From Yponomeuta sedellus (taxonomy: Eukaryota > Arthropoda > Insecta > Lepidoptera > Yponomeutidae), in NCBI GenBank assembly GCA_934045075.1, contig OW203725.1, positions 25,211,714 to 25,275,713 on the forward strand: a DNA stretch of 64,000 nt, in the 5' to 3' direction. Every line of letters starts with the position of its first letter. The stretch's first letter is position 1. The notes below the pieces were generated by a model. It searched no databases and was not told the origin of the DNA. It saw nothing but the letters and a program-made list of their open reading frames with translations. This document shows, one piece after another, positions 30,001 through 32,405 of this stretch. Position numbers and translations under genes: made by a program.

Positions 30001-30863
30001 CTCTTACAGAGAAAAGCTCGCCTTAGTACATGTTACGTATTTCTTATGTATACTTTGCACAAAAAGTGTAGAAATTAAAGAGTAAAGATTTAAAAAACCT
30101 ATTTAAAGTAAAGATTTGCTCAGACTTTTTGTCTGTGTTAGTTAATTTCTTGCACTTAAAAACATTATAAAAATAAAAGCTACAGAATAAAACTACATTA
30201 AAAAAAATGTATCGTGCTCAATCAAAGGTATTAAATGGTCTTAATTTTCGATAATATCACTAATAAAGTGTCACTTCCGGTTTCATGATTTTTTGGACAA
30301 ATAATAATGTCCTCCTTAATGTTTCGTGTGCAACAAAGTATAATTAATTGAGACAGACAGATAATGGAGTCTTAGTCATAGTCCCGTCTTTATTACCCTT
30401 TGGGTACAGAGTGCTTAGTACGCGTTTGACAAATCCAATCGAATAACTTTACTACCGCGTTAATCGAGCATTGAGTAGTGAGTATGAGTAAGTTAACCGT
30501 TCGAACTGGCAAAACGGTGTCACAGTACAACTCGCACTCGCGTTTATTCGTGTTTTGGCTGGTAAACGTGTTCACTTCTCAACGTAAACCATTACAACTC
30601 GCACTCAGCAATTTTAATGTCCATAGTTGTCGCTAGGTGGCGCTTCCTCGATGCCATAGAAATATGAGTTTACGTTAACGCGATCGAATAAATAAAAAAC
30701 TCGCACTAAGCACTTAGAACCCTAACAATAAACTCATAACAGTGCCGCACACTCACATCGCAAGTATCGCAGGCTCGGCCGGTGACGTTGGGTTTGCAGC
30801 GGCACTGGCCTGTCTTGATGTCGCACGCGTTGCCCTCCGCGCCTAGCAGCGAGCAGTTGCAGC
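1..30863 (-). CDS. Laminin alpha subunit gene, partial (27 exons placed; both ends outside the window)
   Basis: This gene encodes an alpha chain of the secreted heterotrimeric basement-membrane protein laminin. The alpha chain joins beta and gamma chains through a coiled coil and binds cell receptors through C-terminal LG domains. Seen here, in order: LE repeats, a laminin IV domain, further LE repeats, a coiled coil of about 600 residues, then LG1, LG2 and part of LG3. Exons were placed by translating the minus strand, recognising laminin motifs, and requiring AG/GT borders with matching phase. All junctions agree except the 3' edge of the exon near 16.0 kb. Exons are very GC-rich, introns AT-rich. 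The N-terminal LN and first LE repeats must lie right of 64 kb, and LG4-5 left of base 1. Insects have two alpha genes (LanA-type and wing blister-type); the visible part does not decide between them. Confidence 0.95.
64..1428 (-). other. Intron: MITE plus unassigned AT-rich sequence
   Basis: This intron contains the 311-bp MITE at 846-1,156. The flanks (64-845 and 1,157-1,428) are AT-rich and show no coding or other repeat that I can name. A short inverted pair at about 581-630 (GGGCGTGC...GCACGCCC) can form a hairpin. Confidence 0.6.
846..1156. mobile_element. MITE with CAGAGTGCTTAGTGCGAGTT terminal inverted repeats
   Basis: The element begins CAGAGTGCTTAGTGCGAG and ends with its reverse complement, an almost perfect TIR of about 21 bp. 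A second copy lies at 30,407-30,715 with matching internal sequence. There is no coding capacity, which fits a non-autonomous DNA transposon. The open frame over it is fortuitous. The superfamily cannot be named because target-site duplications are not clear. Confidence 0.8.
1429..1598 (-). CDS. Laminin alpha exon 26: LG3, later part
   Basis: The exon reads [40 protein letters not shown], then [21 protein letters not shown] and GxLxxLIVDG are standard LG motifs. The Gly/Ala/Pro loop between them is a GC slippage product. Acceptor TAATCAG, donor GTGAGC; phase 0 in, phase 2 out. Confidence 0.9.
1625..1768. repeat. Interspersed repeat (CACGCC[C/T]GTATCCCAGAGG family)
   Basis: It shares CGTATCCCAGAGGGGTAGG, the CTTCGCTTCATCAACGTTCA stretch and GTTGCATCCACGCA with copies at 40,797-40,900 and 53,388-53,555. 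It fills most of the intron between exons 25 and 26. Probably a SINE or LINE tail. Confidence 0.7.
1934..2049 (-). CDS. Laminin alpha exon 25: LG3, middle
   Basis: Two bases complete Gly, then [38 protein letters not shown]. The FDDxxLHxLRLVR pattern matches the conserved D/G strand region of LG domains. The acceptor follows a TG-rich tract; donor GTCAGC. Confidence 0.88.
2050..2761 (-). other. Intron without recognisable content
   Basis: This AT-rich intron of about 0.7 kb separates exons 24 and 25. Apart from a GC-rich patch near 2,430-2,500 with CCCCCGGGCTTAAACCTCC, no repeat family or signal is evident. Confidence 0.5.
2762..3008 (-). CDS. Laminin alpha exon 24: LG3, first part
   Basis: The exon reads [40 protein letters not shown], then a low-complexity [14 protein letters not shown] loop and [18 protein letters not shown]...LSFRxRxPxGLLL marks the first strands of an LG domain. 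Acceptor CTCGGCAG, donor GTAAGT; phase 0 in, phase 1 out. Confidence 0.91.
3300..3450. repeat. Palindromic transposon-like segment
   Basis: Two near-perfect palindromes, TTAGTCTTTTCAAAAGACTAA and CTTAGTCTTTTGAAAAGACT, lie within 60 bp. The adjoining GAGTTTTTTTGTCCATTTTT and TTTTGAAATGGACACCTAG recur inverted at 29,920-29,985, so this is the end of a dispersed element. Confidence 0.65.
3552..3847 (-). CDS. Laminin alpha exon 23: LG2, end, with octapeptide repeats
   Basis: The exon reads [40 protein letters not shown], then [20 protein letters not shown] and [17 protein letters not shown], GCLxxLVVD and GVxPGC are the classic end of an LG domain. Between them lies a three-fold VGAPxGA repeat from 24-bp units (about 3,650-3,725). 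Donor GTACTT; phase 1 in, phase 0 out. Confidence 0.9.
4213..4320. repeat. Foldback segment with inverted AGGGATTGC arms
   Basis: AAGTAAGGGATTGCTGGACG on the left and GAGTCCTGCAATCCCTG on the right are imperfect inverted repeats inside a further inverted pair (GAGGCCGAG and CCGGCCGAGG). The form suggests a small non-autonomous DNA element in the intron between exons 22 and 23. Confidence 0.6.
4842..4985 (-). repeat. 3' end of a LINE-like element with (TTGAA)n tail
   Basis: On the minus strand it ends AATAAATTGAATTGAATTG, a simple-repeat tail. The body, including TTTACGTTGAAATAAATTG and GCCTTCGGGCCGTAATG, recurs at 26,905-27,012 and 35,033-35,155. Confidence 0.7.
5371..5530 (-). CDS. Laminin alpha exon 22: LG2, middle
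   Basis: The exon reads [40 protein letters not shown], then [14 protein letters not shown]. It corresponds to the D-G strands of an LG domain (VSVxLExxRVVFxV). Acceptor CCCGCAG, donor GTGCGC; phase 0 in, phase 1 out. Confidence 0.9.
5531..6179 (-). other. Intron, unassigned AT-rich part
   Basis: Left of the exon-edge array and right of exon 22 there is AT-rich sequence with no recognisable coding or repeat content. Confidence 0.5.
6180..7200 (-). repeat. About 125-bp tandem array of exon tail, splice donor and intron start
   Basis: On the minus strand each unit holds GACCACGACGCGCTGCTC, the tail of exon 21, its end CACTCAAT|GTGAGTC and about 70 bp of intron. Donor-equivalent edges lie at 7,201, 6,995, 6,870, 6,721, 6,598 and 6,473. 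One unit near 7,100 has lost the donor by deletion, the unit near 6,780 carries an extra 24-26 bp, and the leftmost copy (6,180) ends at a different GTGAGT. Read-through from exon 21 meets TAA within seven codons of the first donor. Confidence 0.9.
7201..7375 (-). CDS. Laminin alpha exon 21: LG2, first part, ends in a multiplied donor
   Basis: The exon reads [40 protein letters not shown], then [18 protein letters not shown] and GTGAGT. Phase 2 in, phase 0 out. The VAFVFRT...ALLFMA pattern is the LG strand pair. The last 60 or so coding bases plus the donor and intron start recur through 6,180-7,200. Confidence 0.9.
7405..7650 (-). mobile_element. tRNA-derived SINE
   Basis: The tRNA-like head lies at 7,482-7,554. 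On the minus strand it has a 7-bp acceptor stem (CGCCCAT/ATGGGTG type), GGCTCAAT.GGTAGAGCG as D arm and box A, and GGGTTCGAATCCCGGC as T arm and box B. The anticodon loop lacks U33, so it is SINE-derived rather than a working tRNA. Related sequence continues both sides, down to TTAATGCACTAACCCGTGCT at the far end. Copies lie at 7,720-7,810, 7,945-8,145 and 10,345-10,760. Confidence 0.8.
7720..7810 (-). mobile_element. Truncated copy of the tRNA-derived SINE (tail side)
   Basis: It repeats ACTATTTTTATTTTTAATGC through CACCCATGCCGGGATTC and stops inside the tRNA T arm. The following bases (CTTTGCCTTGTTTTCC) are unrelated. Confidence 0.75.
7945..8145. mobile_element. Inverted pair of SINE copies forming a foldback
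   Basis: GAGGCTAAAAATTTCACCCA (minus copy) is followed at once by its inverse (plus copy) ending GGGTGAAATTTTTAGCCTC. The two meet near 8,011 inside the tRNA-like region, making a hairpin of roughly 60-70 bp per arm. Confidence 0.8.
8590..8770. repeat. Dispersed repeat (CTAGTCCACTGCTGGACATA family)
   Basis: It contains GTCCACTGCTGGACATAGA, CACGTTGTGCTATCATAGG and CCCCACGCTGGGCATGCGGG. Related copies are at 34,145-34,300 and 36,605-36,720. Similar sequence ends RTE-type LINEs in moths, so it is probably a LINE 3' end. Confidence 0.65.
8832..9540. repeat. Dispersed element interrupted by a SINE
   Basis: The outer parts (8,832-8,915 with TTGTATAACTTTTATAATT and CTGGAACGACTTTAGGTGTG; 9,340-9,540 with ACTGGATAAAAAAACGGATA and AAATATTTGAAAATGATAGA) are continuous in the copies at 48,658-48,935 and 12,525-13,020. 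Here they are split by the SINE at 8,925-9,325, flanked by TATGTACTTA on both sides, a likely target-site duplication. Confidence 0.7.
8925..9325 (+). mobile_element. tRNA-derived SINE, second family
   Basis: The head, GCGGTGGTAGCTCAGTGGGT and CAGGTTCGATCCCGAGTGCG, is tRNA-like (boxes A and B). The body has GTACCAATGACTTTGTTT and GGTGAAGGAAAACATCGTGA. The tail CTGTATAAATCATCTCATTA is inverted at 10,038-10,258. Other copies are at 33,033-33,270, 41,212-41,545 and, inverted, 13,850-13,990. Confidence 0.8.
9746..9997 (-). CDS. Laminin alpha exon 20: LG1, second part
   Basis: The exon reads [40 protein letters not shown], then [20 protein letters not shown] ending AQR. IGLWDF followed by CxGC closes an LG domain. 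Donor CG|GTTTGT, phase 2, completes Arg with exon 21. The Gly-rich and GDGDGD tracts are local GC slippage in a surface loop. Confidence 0.87.
10038..10258 (-). mobile_element. 5'-truncated copy of the second SINE family
   Basis: It matches the tail half of 9,095-9,325 in reverse, from GCATCTACTTAATGAGATGA to AGCCAACCAAGCCGCG. It sits next to exon 20 and, with the 8.9-kb copy, brackets that exon as an inverted pair about 1 kb apart. Confidence 0.8.
10345..10760. mobile_element. Head-to-head inverted pair of tRNA-derived SINEs
   Basis: A minus copy (tRNA-like part 10,382-10,454) and a plus copy (10,611-10,683) face each other across a spacer of about 35-45 bp. The arms of roughly 170-180 bp are close to perfectly complementary, including TGTACGTAATACAGAGAATA. 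If transcribed in the laminin intron it would form a long hairpin. Confidence 0.85.
10908..11096 (+). mobile_element. RTE-type LINE 3' end with (GAT)n tail
   Basis: It contains GAGACCGTGAGGCTTGGCAT and GGCCTATACCCAGCAGTGGG, then (GAT)n. It resembles the C-terminal region and tail of RTE-like elements, of which a longer piece lies inverted at 35,929-36,365. Confidence 0.65.
11624..11934 (-). CDS. Laminin alpha exon 19: LG1, first part
   Basis: The exon begins [20 protein letters not shown] and continues [40 protein letters not shown], ending TTYKIVIER. This is the beta-sandwich pattern of LG1, starting directly after the rod. Acceptor CCAACAG; the donor AG|GTTTCT is weak but is the one that keeps phase 2. 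LG1-3 of laminins carry integrin-binding surfaces (family knowledge). Confidence 0.9.
11935..13553 (-). other. Intron: two dispersed repeats
   Basis: It holds the copy at 12,240-12,492 of the CCACTGCTGGGG-type repeat and the copy at 12,525-13,020 of the element also seen at 8,832-9,540. The part from 13,021 to 13,553 is AT-rich and unassigned. Confidence 0.6.
12240..12492 (+). repeat. Dispersed repeat, CCACCACGGGG family
   Basis: Diagnostic stretches are GGCCATACTCCACCACGGGG, CCGGGTTGGTGGAGG, GCCACTAGCGGTAG and CACCTGACCGCGCCTGTTGT. Other copies are at 21,462-21,735, 34,730-35,215 (with an insertion), 37,318-37,422, 41,290-41,395, 44,715-45,030, 48,985-49,345 (inverted) and 52,505-52,625 (inverted). 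No coding capacity; probably a short non-autonomous element. Confidence 0.75.
13554..13720 (-). CDS. Laminin alpha exon 18: end of the coiled coil
   Basis: Two bases complete Leu, then [20 protein letters not shown] and [18 protein letters not shown]. The LIxxARxxAxx motif is the conserved end of laminin alpha domain I just before LG1. Acceptor GCGACAG, donor GTGAGT; leaves in phase 0. Confidence 0.92.
13721..14467 (-). other. Intron with inverted SINE remnants
   Basis: At 13,850-13,990 a minus-strand copy of the second SINE family is recognisable (ACGATGTTTTCTTTCAC, AAAGTCATTGGTACGTC). At 14,085-14,160 a tail piece with CACCCATCTAGAATGAGTGA follows. The rest is AT-rich and unassigned. Confidence 0.6.
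14468..14758 (-). CDS. Laminin alpha exon 17: arginine/alanine-rich coiled coil
   Basis: The exon reads [40 protein letters not shown], then [20 protein letters not shown] and ALGAAQEH, ending in phase 1 at GTGAGT. The acceptor, TCGGCAG, has a poor polypyrimidine tract, so the first few residues are less certain. GC is about the highest in the gene (long CGCG runs). Confidence 0.83.
14759..15989 (-). other. Intron, unassigned
   Basis: No laminin-like exon or known repeat was found in 1.2 kb. A GC-rich patch at 15,120-15,330 is open in more than one frame but lacks heptad character and usable splice sites. Two similar stretches near 15,330-15,430 and 15,410-15,560 (GACGATAACCGTAGACAGCT and GACGACAACCGTAAACAGCT) suggest an old tandem duplication. 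Confidence 0.5.
15990..16133 (-). CDS. Laminin alpha exon 16: coiled coil, 3' edge uncertain
   Basis: After TGCTATAG the frame reads [20 protein letters not shown] then [20 protein letters not shown] and FDDLDVD. The first half has the Ala/Leu heptad look of the rod. The next exon needs phase 1, and the only nearby donors in that phase are A|GTGTAC (15,989, used here) and one further left; both are poor. AAA|GTGGCG would fit only if exon 17 starts at a different AG. The 5' edge is firm; the 3' edge is a guess. Confidence 0.6.
16319..16557 (-). CDS. Laminin alpha exon 15: alanine-rich coiled coil
   Basis: The exon reads [20 protein letters not shown], a run of nine alanines, then [20 protein letters not shown] and [15 protein letters not shown]. 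Acceptor TTGCCCAG, donor GTGAGT; phase 2 in, phase 1 out. Alanine at core positions suits a laminin rod, though the poly-Ala run reflects GCC/GCG slippage. Confidence 0.88.
16554..16868. repeat. 48-bp duplication of the exon 15 acceptor flanking a MITE
   Basis: AATCTGGGCAAAGCG through GTTGTATCGCTGCACCTT is present at 16,555-16,602 and again at 16,821-16,868 with one change. On the minus strand it contains the exon 15 polypyrimidine/CAG acceptor. Between them lies the MITE at 16,609-16,817. Confidence 0.8.
16609..16817. mobile_element. MITE with 38-bp terminal inverted repeats
   Basis: The ends GTGCGTTCACATTAACTTGA and its reverse complement, extending through GAGAGAATTGGTA, are perfect inverted repeats of about 38 bp around a 130-bp AT-rich centre. 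There is no open frame. It lies within 60 bp of the exon 15 acceptor. Confidence 0.85.
16869..18040 (-). other. Intron: hairpin and repeat remnants
   Basis: An imperfect hairpin at 16,957-17,009 (CTACAGTTTCTCCCTTTAC with its inverse) is followed at 17,125-17,200 by a minus-strand SINE tail with a tRNA-like T arm (GGGACTCGAACCCGCGACC). The stretch 17,700-17,790 has AACAGACGGACAGAGGGAGG, a common 3' end of a lepidopteran LINE. The remainder is unassigned. Confidence 0.55.
18041..18279 (-). CDS. Laminin alpha exon 14: coiled coil
   Basis: The exon reads [40 protein letters not shown] and ends [16 protein letters not shown]. Phase 0 in, phase 2 out; borders AACCAG and GTGAGT. Unlike its neighbours it has ordinary, not extreme, GC content. 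Confidence 0.92.
18652..19006 (-). repeat. 71-bp tandem array that multiplies the exon 13 splice donor
   Basis: Five almost identical 71-bp units follow the exon 13 donor. Each holds the exon tail (CTGCAGGCTGCTCGCGGAG on the minus strand) and donor GTTGGTACTGG. Six donors fall exactly 71 bp apart, at exon edges 19,007, 18,936, 18,865, 18,794, 18,723 and 18,652. The leftmost copy has CGCGGAG changed to GCGCGGAG-like sequence. Because 71 is not divisible by 3, all three frames are open through the array, which explains the long spurious open frames on both strands. Confidence 0.92.
19007..19243 (-). CDS. Laminin alpha exon 13: coiled coil, ends in a multiplied donor
   Basis: The exon reads [39 protein letters not shown] and ends [10 protein letters not shown]: 79 codons, phase 0 at both ends. 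The donor GAG|GTTGGT is weak but is the only one that joins in phase to exon 14. Its last 25 or so bases plus the donor are the first unit of the 71-bp array at 18,652-19,006. Confidence 0.88.
19362..19478. repeat. Near-perfect palindrome with 52-bp arms
   Basis: ATTAAAACTGTTTTTATACG through TTATGCTCGTTTATTACA is mirrored by 19,425-19,478 with a loop of about 10 bases. Half-copies occur at 11,100-11,170 and 43,485-43,555, so this is an inverted pair of a dispersed element end. Confidence 0.8.
19921..20426 (-). CDS. Laminin alpha exon 12: start of the coiled coil
   Basis: At 506 bp this is the longest exon. After [20 protein letters not shown], which matches the alpha-chain Cys-x-x-Cys linker and first helix, it encodes about 150 residues of charged, leucine-rich helix (for example [20 protein letters not shown] and [20 protein letters not shown]). 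It enters in phase 1 and leaves in phase 0 at GTAAGT. This is the start of the rod that binds beta and gamma chains. Confidence 0.93.
20427..20893 (-). other. Intron without recognisable content
   Basis: This 467-bp intron between the last LE exon and the first coiled-coil exon shows no repeat family, hairpin or open frame that I can support. Confidence 0.6.
20894..21106 (-). CDS. Laminin alpha exon 11: last LE repeats
   Basis: The exon reads [40 protein letters not shown], then [19 protein letters not shown], the last LE repeats before the rod. The acceptor is TTCTCAG and the donor GTAACG; phase 1 at both ends. Confidence 0.92.
21462..21735 (+). repeat. Dispersed repeat, CCACCACGGGG family
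   Basis: A full-looking copy from CCCCACTGTTGGGGCACGGG to GATTGATTCCAATCACTCGG, in the intron between exons 10 and 11. It carries the family's GACAGTGGCGGGCCTTA and CCTGACCGCGCCTGTTG. Confidence 0.75.
21962..22133 (-). CDS. Laminin alpha exon 10: LE repeats after laminin IV
   Basis: Phase 0 in, phase 1 out. It reads [20 protein letters not shown], then [18 protein letters not shown] and KLTCLCKPG. Joined to exon 9 it gives DCL-NC, the usual CLxC step of a post-IV LE repeat. Borders are CCGCAG and GTGAGT. Confidence 0.92.
22134..22710 (-). other. Intron, unassigned
   Basis: The AT-rich centre is followed at 22,470-22,690 by a segment (GACTGGAGGTCACGAACTGG, CTGGACAGTGAAGATTCGCT) that resembles decayed LINE coding sequence. 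I cannot assign a family. Confidence 0.4.
22711..22972 (-). CDS. Laminin alpha exon 9: end of laminin IV and start of the following LE repeat
   Basis: One base completes Leu, then [20 protein letters not shown] and [16 protein letters not shown], the conserved NVSLD...VExCxCPxGY end of laminin IV, followed by [20 protein letters not shown] and the next LE. A run of 13 or so cytosines forms the polypyrimidine tract. The donor is GTGAGC; it leaves in phase 0. Confidence 0.93.
22973..23492 (-). other. Intron, unassigned
   Basis: After the C-tract acceptor of exon 9 there is no recognisable repeat. Two similar runs (CACGTTAACAGCCATGTC and CACGTTAAGGCAGTGTGACC) near 23,060-23,110 resemble the exon 9 start (ACACGTTCAGCAGCC), possibly another weak duplication of an exon edge. 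Confidence 0.35.
23493..23725 (-). CDS. Laminin alpha exon 8: laminin IV domain with a Gly/Ala-rich insertion
   Basis: The exon reads [20 protein letters not shown], then a GC-rich stretch with GEAPAG repeated twice, then [20 protein letters not shown], which corresponds to the long helix-like segment of laminin IV. Ends in phase 2 at GTGAGT. The duplicated GEAPAG block (about 23,582-23,650) replaces what is normally a short loop and looks like local slippage. Confidence 0.9.
23838..23880. repeat. Perfect hairpin, 20-bp arms
   Basis: ATGTAAAAACATCACAAGCA is followed immediately by its inverse. It lies in the intron between exons 7 and 8; no coding role. Confidence 0.7.
24176..24311 (-). CDS. 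Laminin alpha exon 7: laminin IV domain core
   Basis: One base completes Arg, then [20 protein letters not shown] and [17 protein letters not shown], a strong laminin IV match (SYGGxLRFxV and the IxLxYYE strand). The acceptor is TTTACAG and the donor GTTCGT, weaker than consensus. It leaves in phase 0. Confidence 0.93.
24627..24742 (-). CDS. Laminin alpha exon 6: laminin IV domain
   Basis: The exon enters in phase 0 and leaves in phase 2. It reads [20 protein letters not shown] and ends [14 protein letters not shown]. The YIELDxRFLGDR motif leading into VTSYGG in the next exon is characteristic of laminin IV. Borders are TTTCAG and GTAAGT. Confidence 0.93.
24743..25310 (-). repeat. Intron with tandem duplication of about 206 bp carrying decayed copies of the exon 5 edge
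   Basis: Two related units begin at about 24,908 and 25,114 (both contain AACTGATCGCTG and CAGCTGAGGCTCTTTAC). Each ends in sequence resembling the 3' edge and donor of exon 5: 25,042-25,101 matches the region around its CGGAAGCAGCG and AAGCAGAAG with GTGAAT at the donor position, and 25,259-25,297 is a shorter, more decayed match. The rest of the intron shows nothing recognisable. Confidence 0.65.
25311..25505 (-). CDS. Laminin alpha exon 5: LE repeat running into the laminin IV domain
   Basis: The exon is in phase 0 at both ends. It reads [20 protein letters not shown], then [26 protein letters not shown]-x-x-x-CTQAG is the hallmark of the LE half that precedes a laminin IV domain in alpha chains. 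It ends [10 protein letters not shown] before GTGAGTG. Two decayed copies of its 3' edge lie downstream (25,042-25,101 and 25,259-25,297). Confidence 0.92.
25761..25945 (-). CDS. Laminin alpha exon 4: LE repeats
   Basis: The exon begins with two bases completing Gly, then [20 protein letters not shown] and [20 protein letters not shown], ending GHCLCK in phase 0. The acceptor is CCTCAG; the donor GTGCGG is weaker than most here. The later part, [19 protein letters not shown], carries an unusual number of cysteines for an LE loop. Confidence 0.9.
26115..26449 (-). repeat. 33-bp tandem array that multiplies the 5' splice site of the LE exon
   Basis: About ten units of 33 bp (one of 38 bp) lie directly after the exon 3 donor. 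On the minus strand each unit begins at a donor-like G|GTAAGTGCGG and encodes the pattern [11 protein letters not shown]. Donor positions are exon edges 26,450, 26,384, 26,351, 26,318, 26,280, 26,214, 26,148 and 26,115 (GTAAGT or GTGAGA). The copy at 26,417 has lost the GT (GAAAAT), that at about 26,247 is GC (GCAAGT), and that at 26,181 is GTATGC. The 38-bp unit just before 26,280 shifts frame; nearer donors stay in frame with exon 4. Confidence 0.9.
26450..26611 (-). CDS. Laminin alpha exon 3: LE repeat ending in a multiplied splice donor
   Basis: The exon reads [18 protein letters not shown], then an LE core ending [20 protein letters not shown]. It enters in phase 1 after CTGGCAG. The boundary given uses the first donor, GTAAGT at 26,449, leaving in phase 1, which joins cleanly to the next exon. 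Immediately downstream the last 33 bases, including the donor, are repeated about ten times (26,115-26,449), so longer forms of this exon are possible. The proximal donor is chosen because it gives normal LE spacing. Confidence 0.9.
26612..27188 (-). other. Intron with a LINE-tail copy
   Basis: At 26,905-27,012 the (TTGAA)-tailed family recurs (AATAAATTTATTCCAACGTA, GCCGCTGCCTTCGGGC). The rest is AT-rich and unassigned. Confidence 0.55.
27189..27360 (-). CDS. Laminin alpha exon 2: end of one LE repeat plus a full LE repeat
   Basis: The exon starts in phase 0 with [11 protein letters not shown], which completes the previous LE repeat, then [19 protein letters not shown] and a second LE ending FYGFGPAGC. 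The acceptor is CCGCAG and the donor GTGAGT; it leaves in phase 1. Cysteine spacing follows the eight-Cys LE pattern. Confidence 0.93.
27361..28312 (-). other. Intron, unassigned AT-rich part
   Basis: The first 950 bases of the 3.4-kb intron between exons 1 and 2 show no repeat family or coding signal that I can support. Confidence 0.5.
28313..29478. mobile_element. 1.17-kb element with long (about 215 bp) inverted termini
   Basis: The stretch 28,313-28,530 (GAGGCGTTACTGTGCGGAAA, CCACAAGTACCATGCGGTTA, ACACCAATACTTGTGTGAGA) recurs inverted at 29,262-29,478 with a few differences. The 730-bp centre has no supported open frame. Long inverted termini around non-coding DNA point to a foldback or non-autonomous DNA transposon. 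Confidence 0.8.
29620..29760 (+). mobile_element. 5'-truncated SINE tail, third family
   Basis: GAGTTAGCACC..., CACAAGTAATTTAGTTGCA and GTAATACGTCCATGAATATT match the tail of the tRNA-derived SINE at 39,600-39,855. Confidence 0.7.
30407..30715. mobile_element. MITE, second copy of the CAGAGTGCTTAG family
   Basis: About 309 bp, nearly the same as 846-1,156 from GACAAATCCAATCGAATAAC to CTCGCACTAAGCACTTAG. Its right end lies only 40 bp from exon 1 (on the donor side). The right TIR has drifted (CACTTAG for CACTCTG). Confidence 0.8.
30757..30863 (-). CDS. Laminin alpha exon 1 of window: LE repeat
   Basis: This 107-bp exon enters with two bases completing a codon and leaves in phase 0. It reads [20 protein letters not shown] then [15 protein letters not shown], a typical LE repeat with C-x-C, DxxTGxC and TGxxCDxC spacing. 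The acceptor is a pyrimidine-rich tract ending in CAG; the donor is GTGAGT. It is the 5'-most exon I can identify; nothing further right in the window resembles an LE or LN exon. Confidence 0.93.
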
Positions 30864-31852
30864 CTGGAACAAAACAAGCGATTTACGTCACACTTTACTG
30901 GCGGTCGAGGATTCAAATTCTCGTCACTATGTATTAGATGTCGTAGAATTAACAACTTGAATTAGAACTAATCATTCCGGCTGAACGGAGTTATAAGAAG
31001 CTTGGCCTACATAATGTAGACAAAGATCTGAATTAAGACATAGGATACCGATATAACCTGGGATAATATTTTATTGTTGCCAAAATCTTTTTTGAAGTAC
31101 AAATCTAAGATATTTATTGCGTGTAACAAGGATTCTGTGACGGTCAACGTTCGCCGGGATAGCTAGTAGATTATGAGGAGAAGCTATCAACAAAATCATG
31201 CCTCCCGCGGGTCGCCGGTGTGTATTATCGTTATGCGTAAGCGAATTCAGCAATACAACGCGACAACATCATAATTATCGATCAGCGATTACACTAAAAG
31301 GTTCAAATGTCCAGGTTAGCCGTTTGGCGCAATAAAACCGGACAGGACACGGCATTAGGCCCAATAAAATGTATAATCGGAGTGTTTATACTGGAGTGGA
31401 CAAGGCGTATCGCGCTTTATAGCTACCGCTCCCCAGCGTAGACGTCACAGATTGGTACATTCAGAAGGCTTGGCCTCTGCATCTACGTAATGAGATGATT
31501 TATACAGCGTCCAGTGGCTGTTCACATCAAAAGTTAACATCAAAAATCTTAATATCGGTGATAATTATTAATAGATCATGTAGCCTAGAACGTAGTATCA
31601 ACTATAGGGAAGAGCGGGTGATCGTGCTCTTCCACTATAAAGGGAAATTTTCCGCCAGGCAGATCGTATGGCTGGGGACGGCTGGTCCAACTATTGTTAG
31701 TCGGACGTTATATTTATGGTATGTCGTTGAAACACTTTGATTGCGCGATGCAGGAATGTTGGAGTTTGTAGTGCGCGCGCAGAGTTGACATGTGCTCGCC
31801 ACATCACTCCCCCTCAGAGACCAGGTTAGGGTCGATAATAATCTGAGACTAC

Positions 31853-31985
31853 GGCATGGTCGTCAACGTGTCCAAGTGTGTTTTCGGGGCTCCTGAGGTA
31901 ACTTTTCTAGATTATCGCATCTCAGAGAGCGGAACCAAACCACTGGAAAAGACCAAGCCATACACGACTTTCCCACACCAAAGGA
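31853..31985 (+). pseudogene. Ty3/gypsy-type reverse transcriptase fragment
   Basis: The frame reads GMVVNVSKCVFGAPEVTFLD then YRISESGTKPLE. VNxxKCxFGxxEVxFLGYxIS is the conserved segment after the catalytic domain of gypsy-type reverse transcriptases. Only about 40 residues survive; the usual Gly of FLGY is Asp. A dead scrap. Confidence 0.75.
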
Positions 31986-32227
31986 CCACTACCAACCACC
32001 AACCACCTTGGACTTAATCGATTTCCTCTAAAAGCAGCCGCCTTTGGCGGAAATCGATTAAAGTCCTAGGTTGTTGATCCTAGGTTCTAGACTGTAGATT
32101 CTAAAAATAGTTGTCATAGTGACTAAGATTTTTGATTTTTACTTTGGCGGCGCTAGGTAGCACCCCCGGCGCCTTTAATGGCATCTCCAGTAGTCAAGGG
32201 ATCGTGGGAAATGCTCGCAGGTTTTTT

Positions 32228-32405
32228 TATGTAGCCTATAAACGTCCCACTGCTGGGCACAGCCCTTCTCTCATAGAGAGAGTTGGGCTTAATTATCACG
32301 CATGCTAACCGCGGATTTTCAAGCGCTAATTAATAATTTCACGCGCTGAGGTATTTGAACACCTCAGATATTCAGGTTTCCTCTTGATATTAAAATTGTA
32401 GACGT
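32228..32405 (+). repeat. SINE/LINE tail repeat
   Basis: CCCACTGCTGGGCACAGCCC, CTCATAGAGAGAGTTGGGCT and TTAATAATTTCACGCGCTGA followed by CACCTCAGATATTCAGGTTT are a common tail also visible near 41,450-41,545 and 42,990-43,030. Confidence 0.6.
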
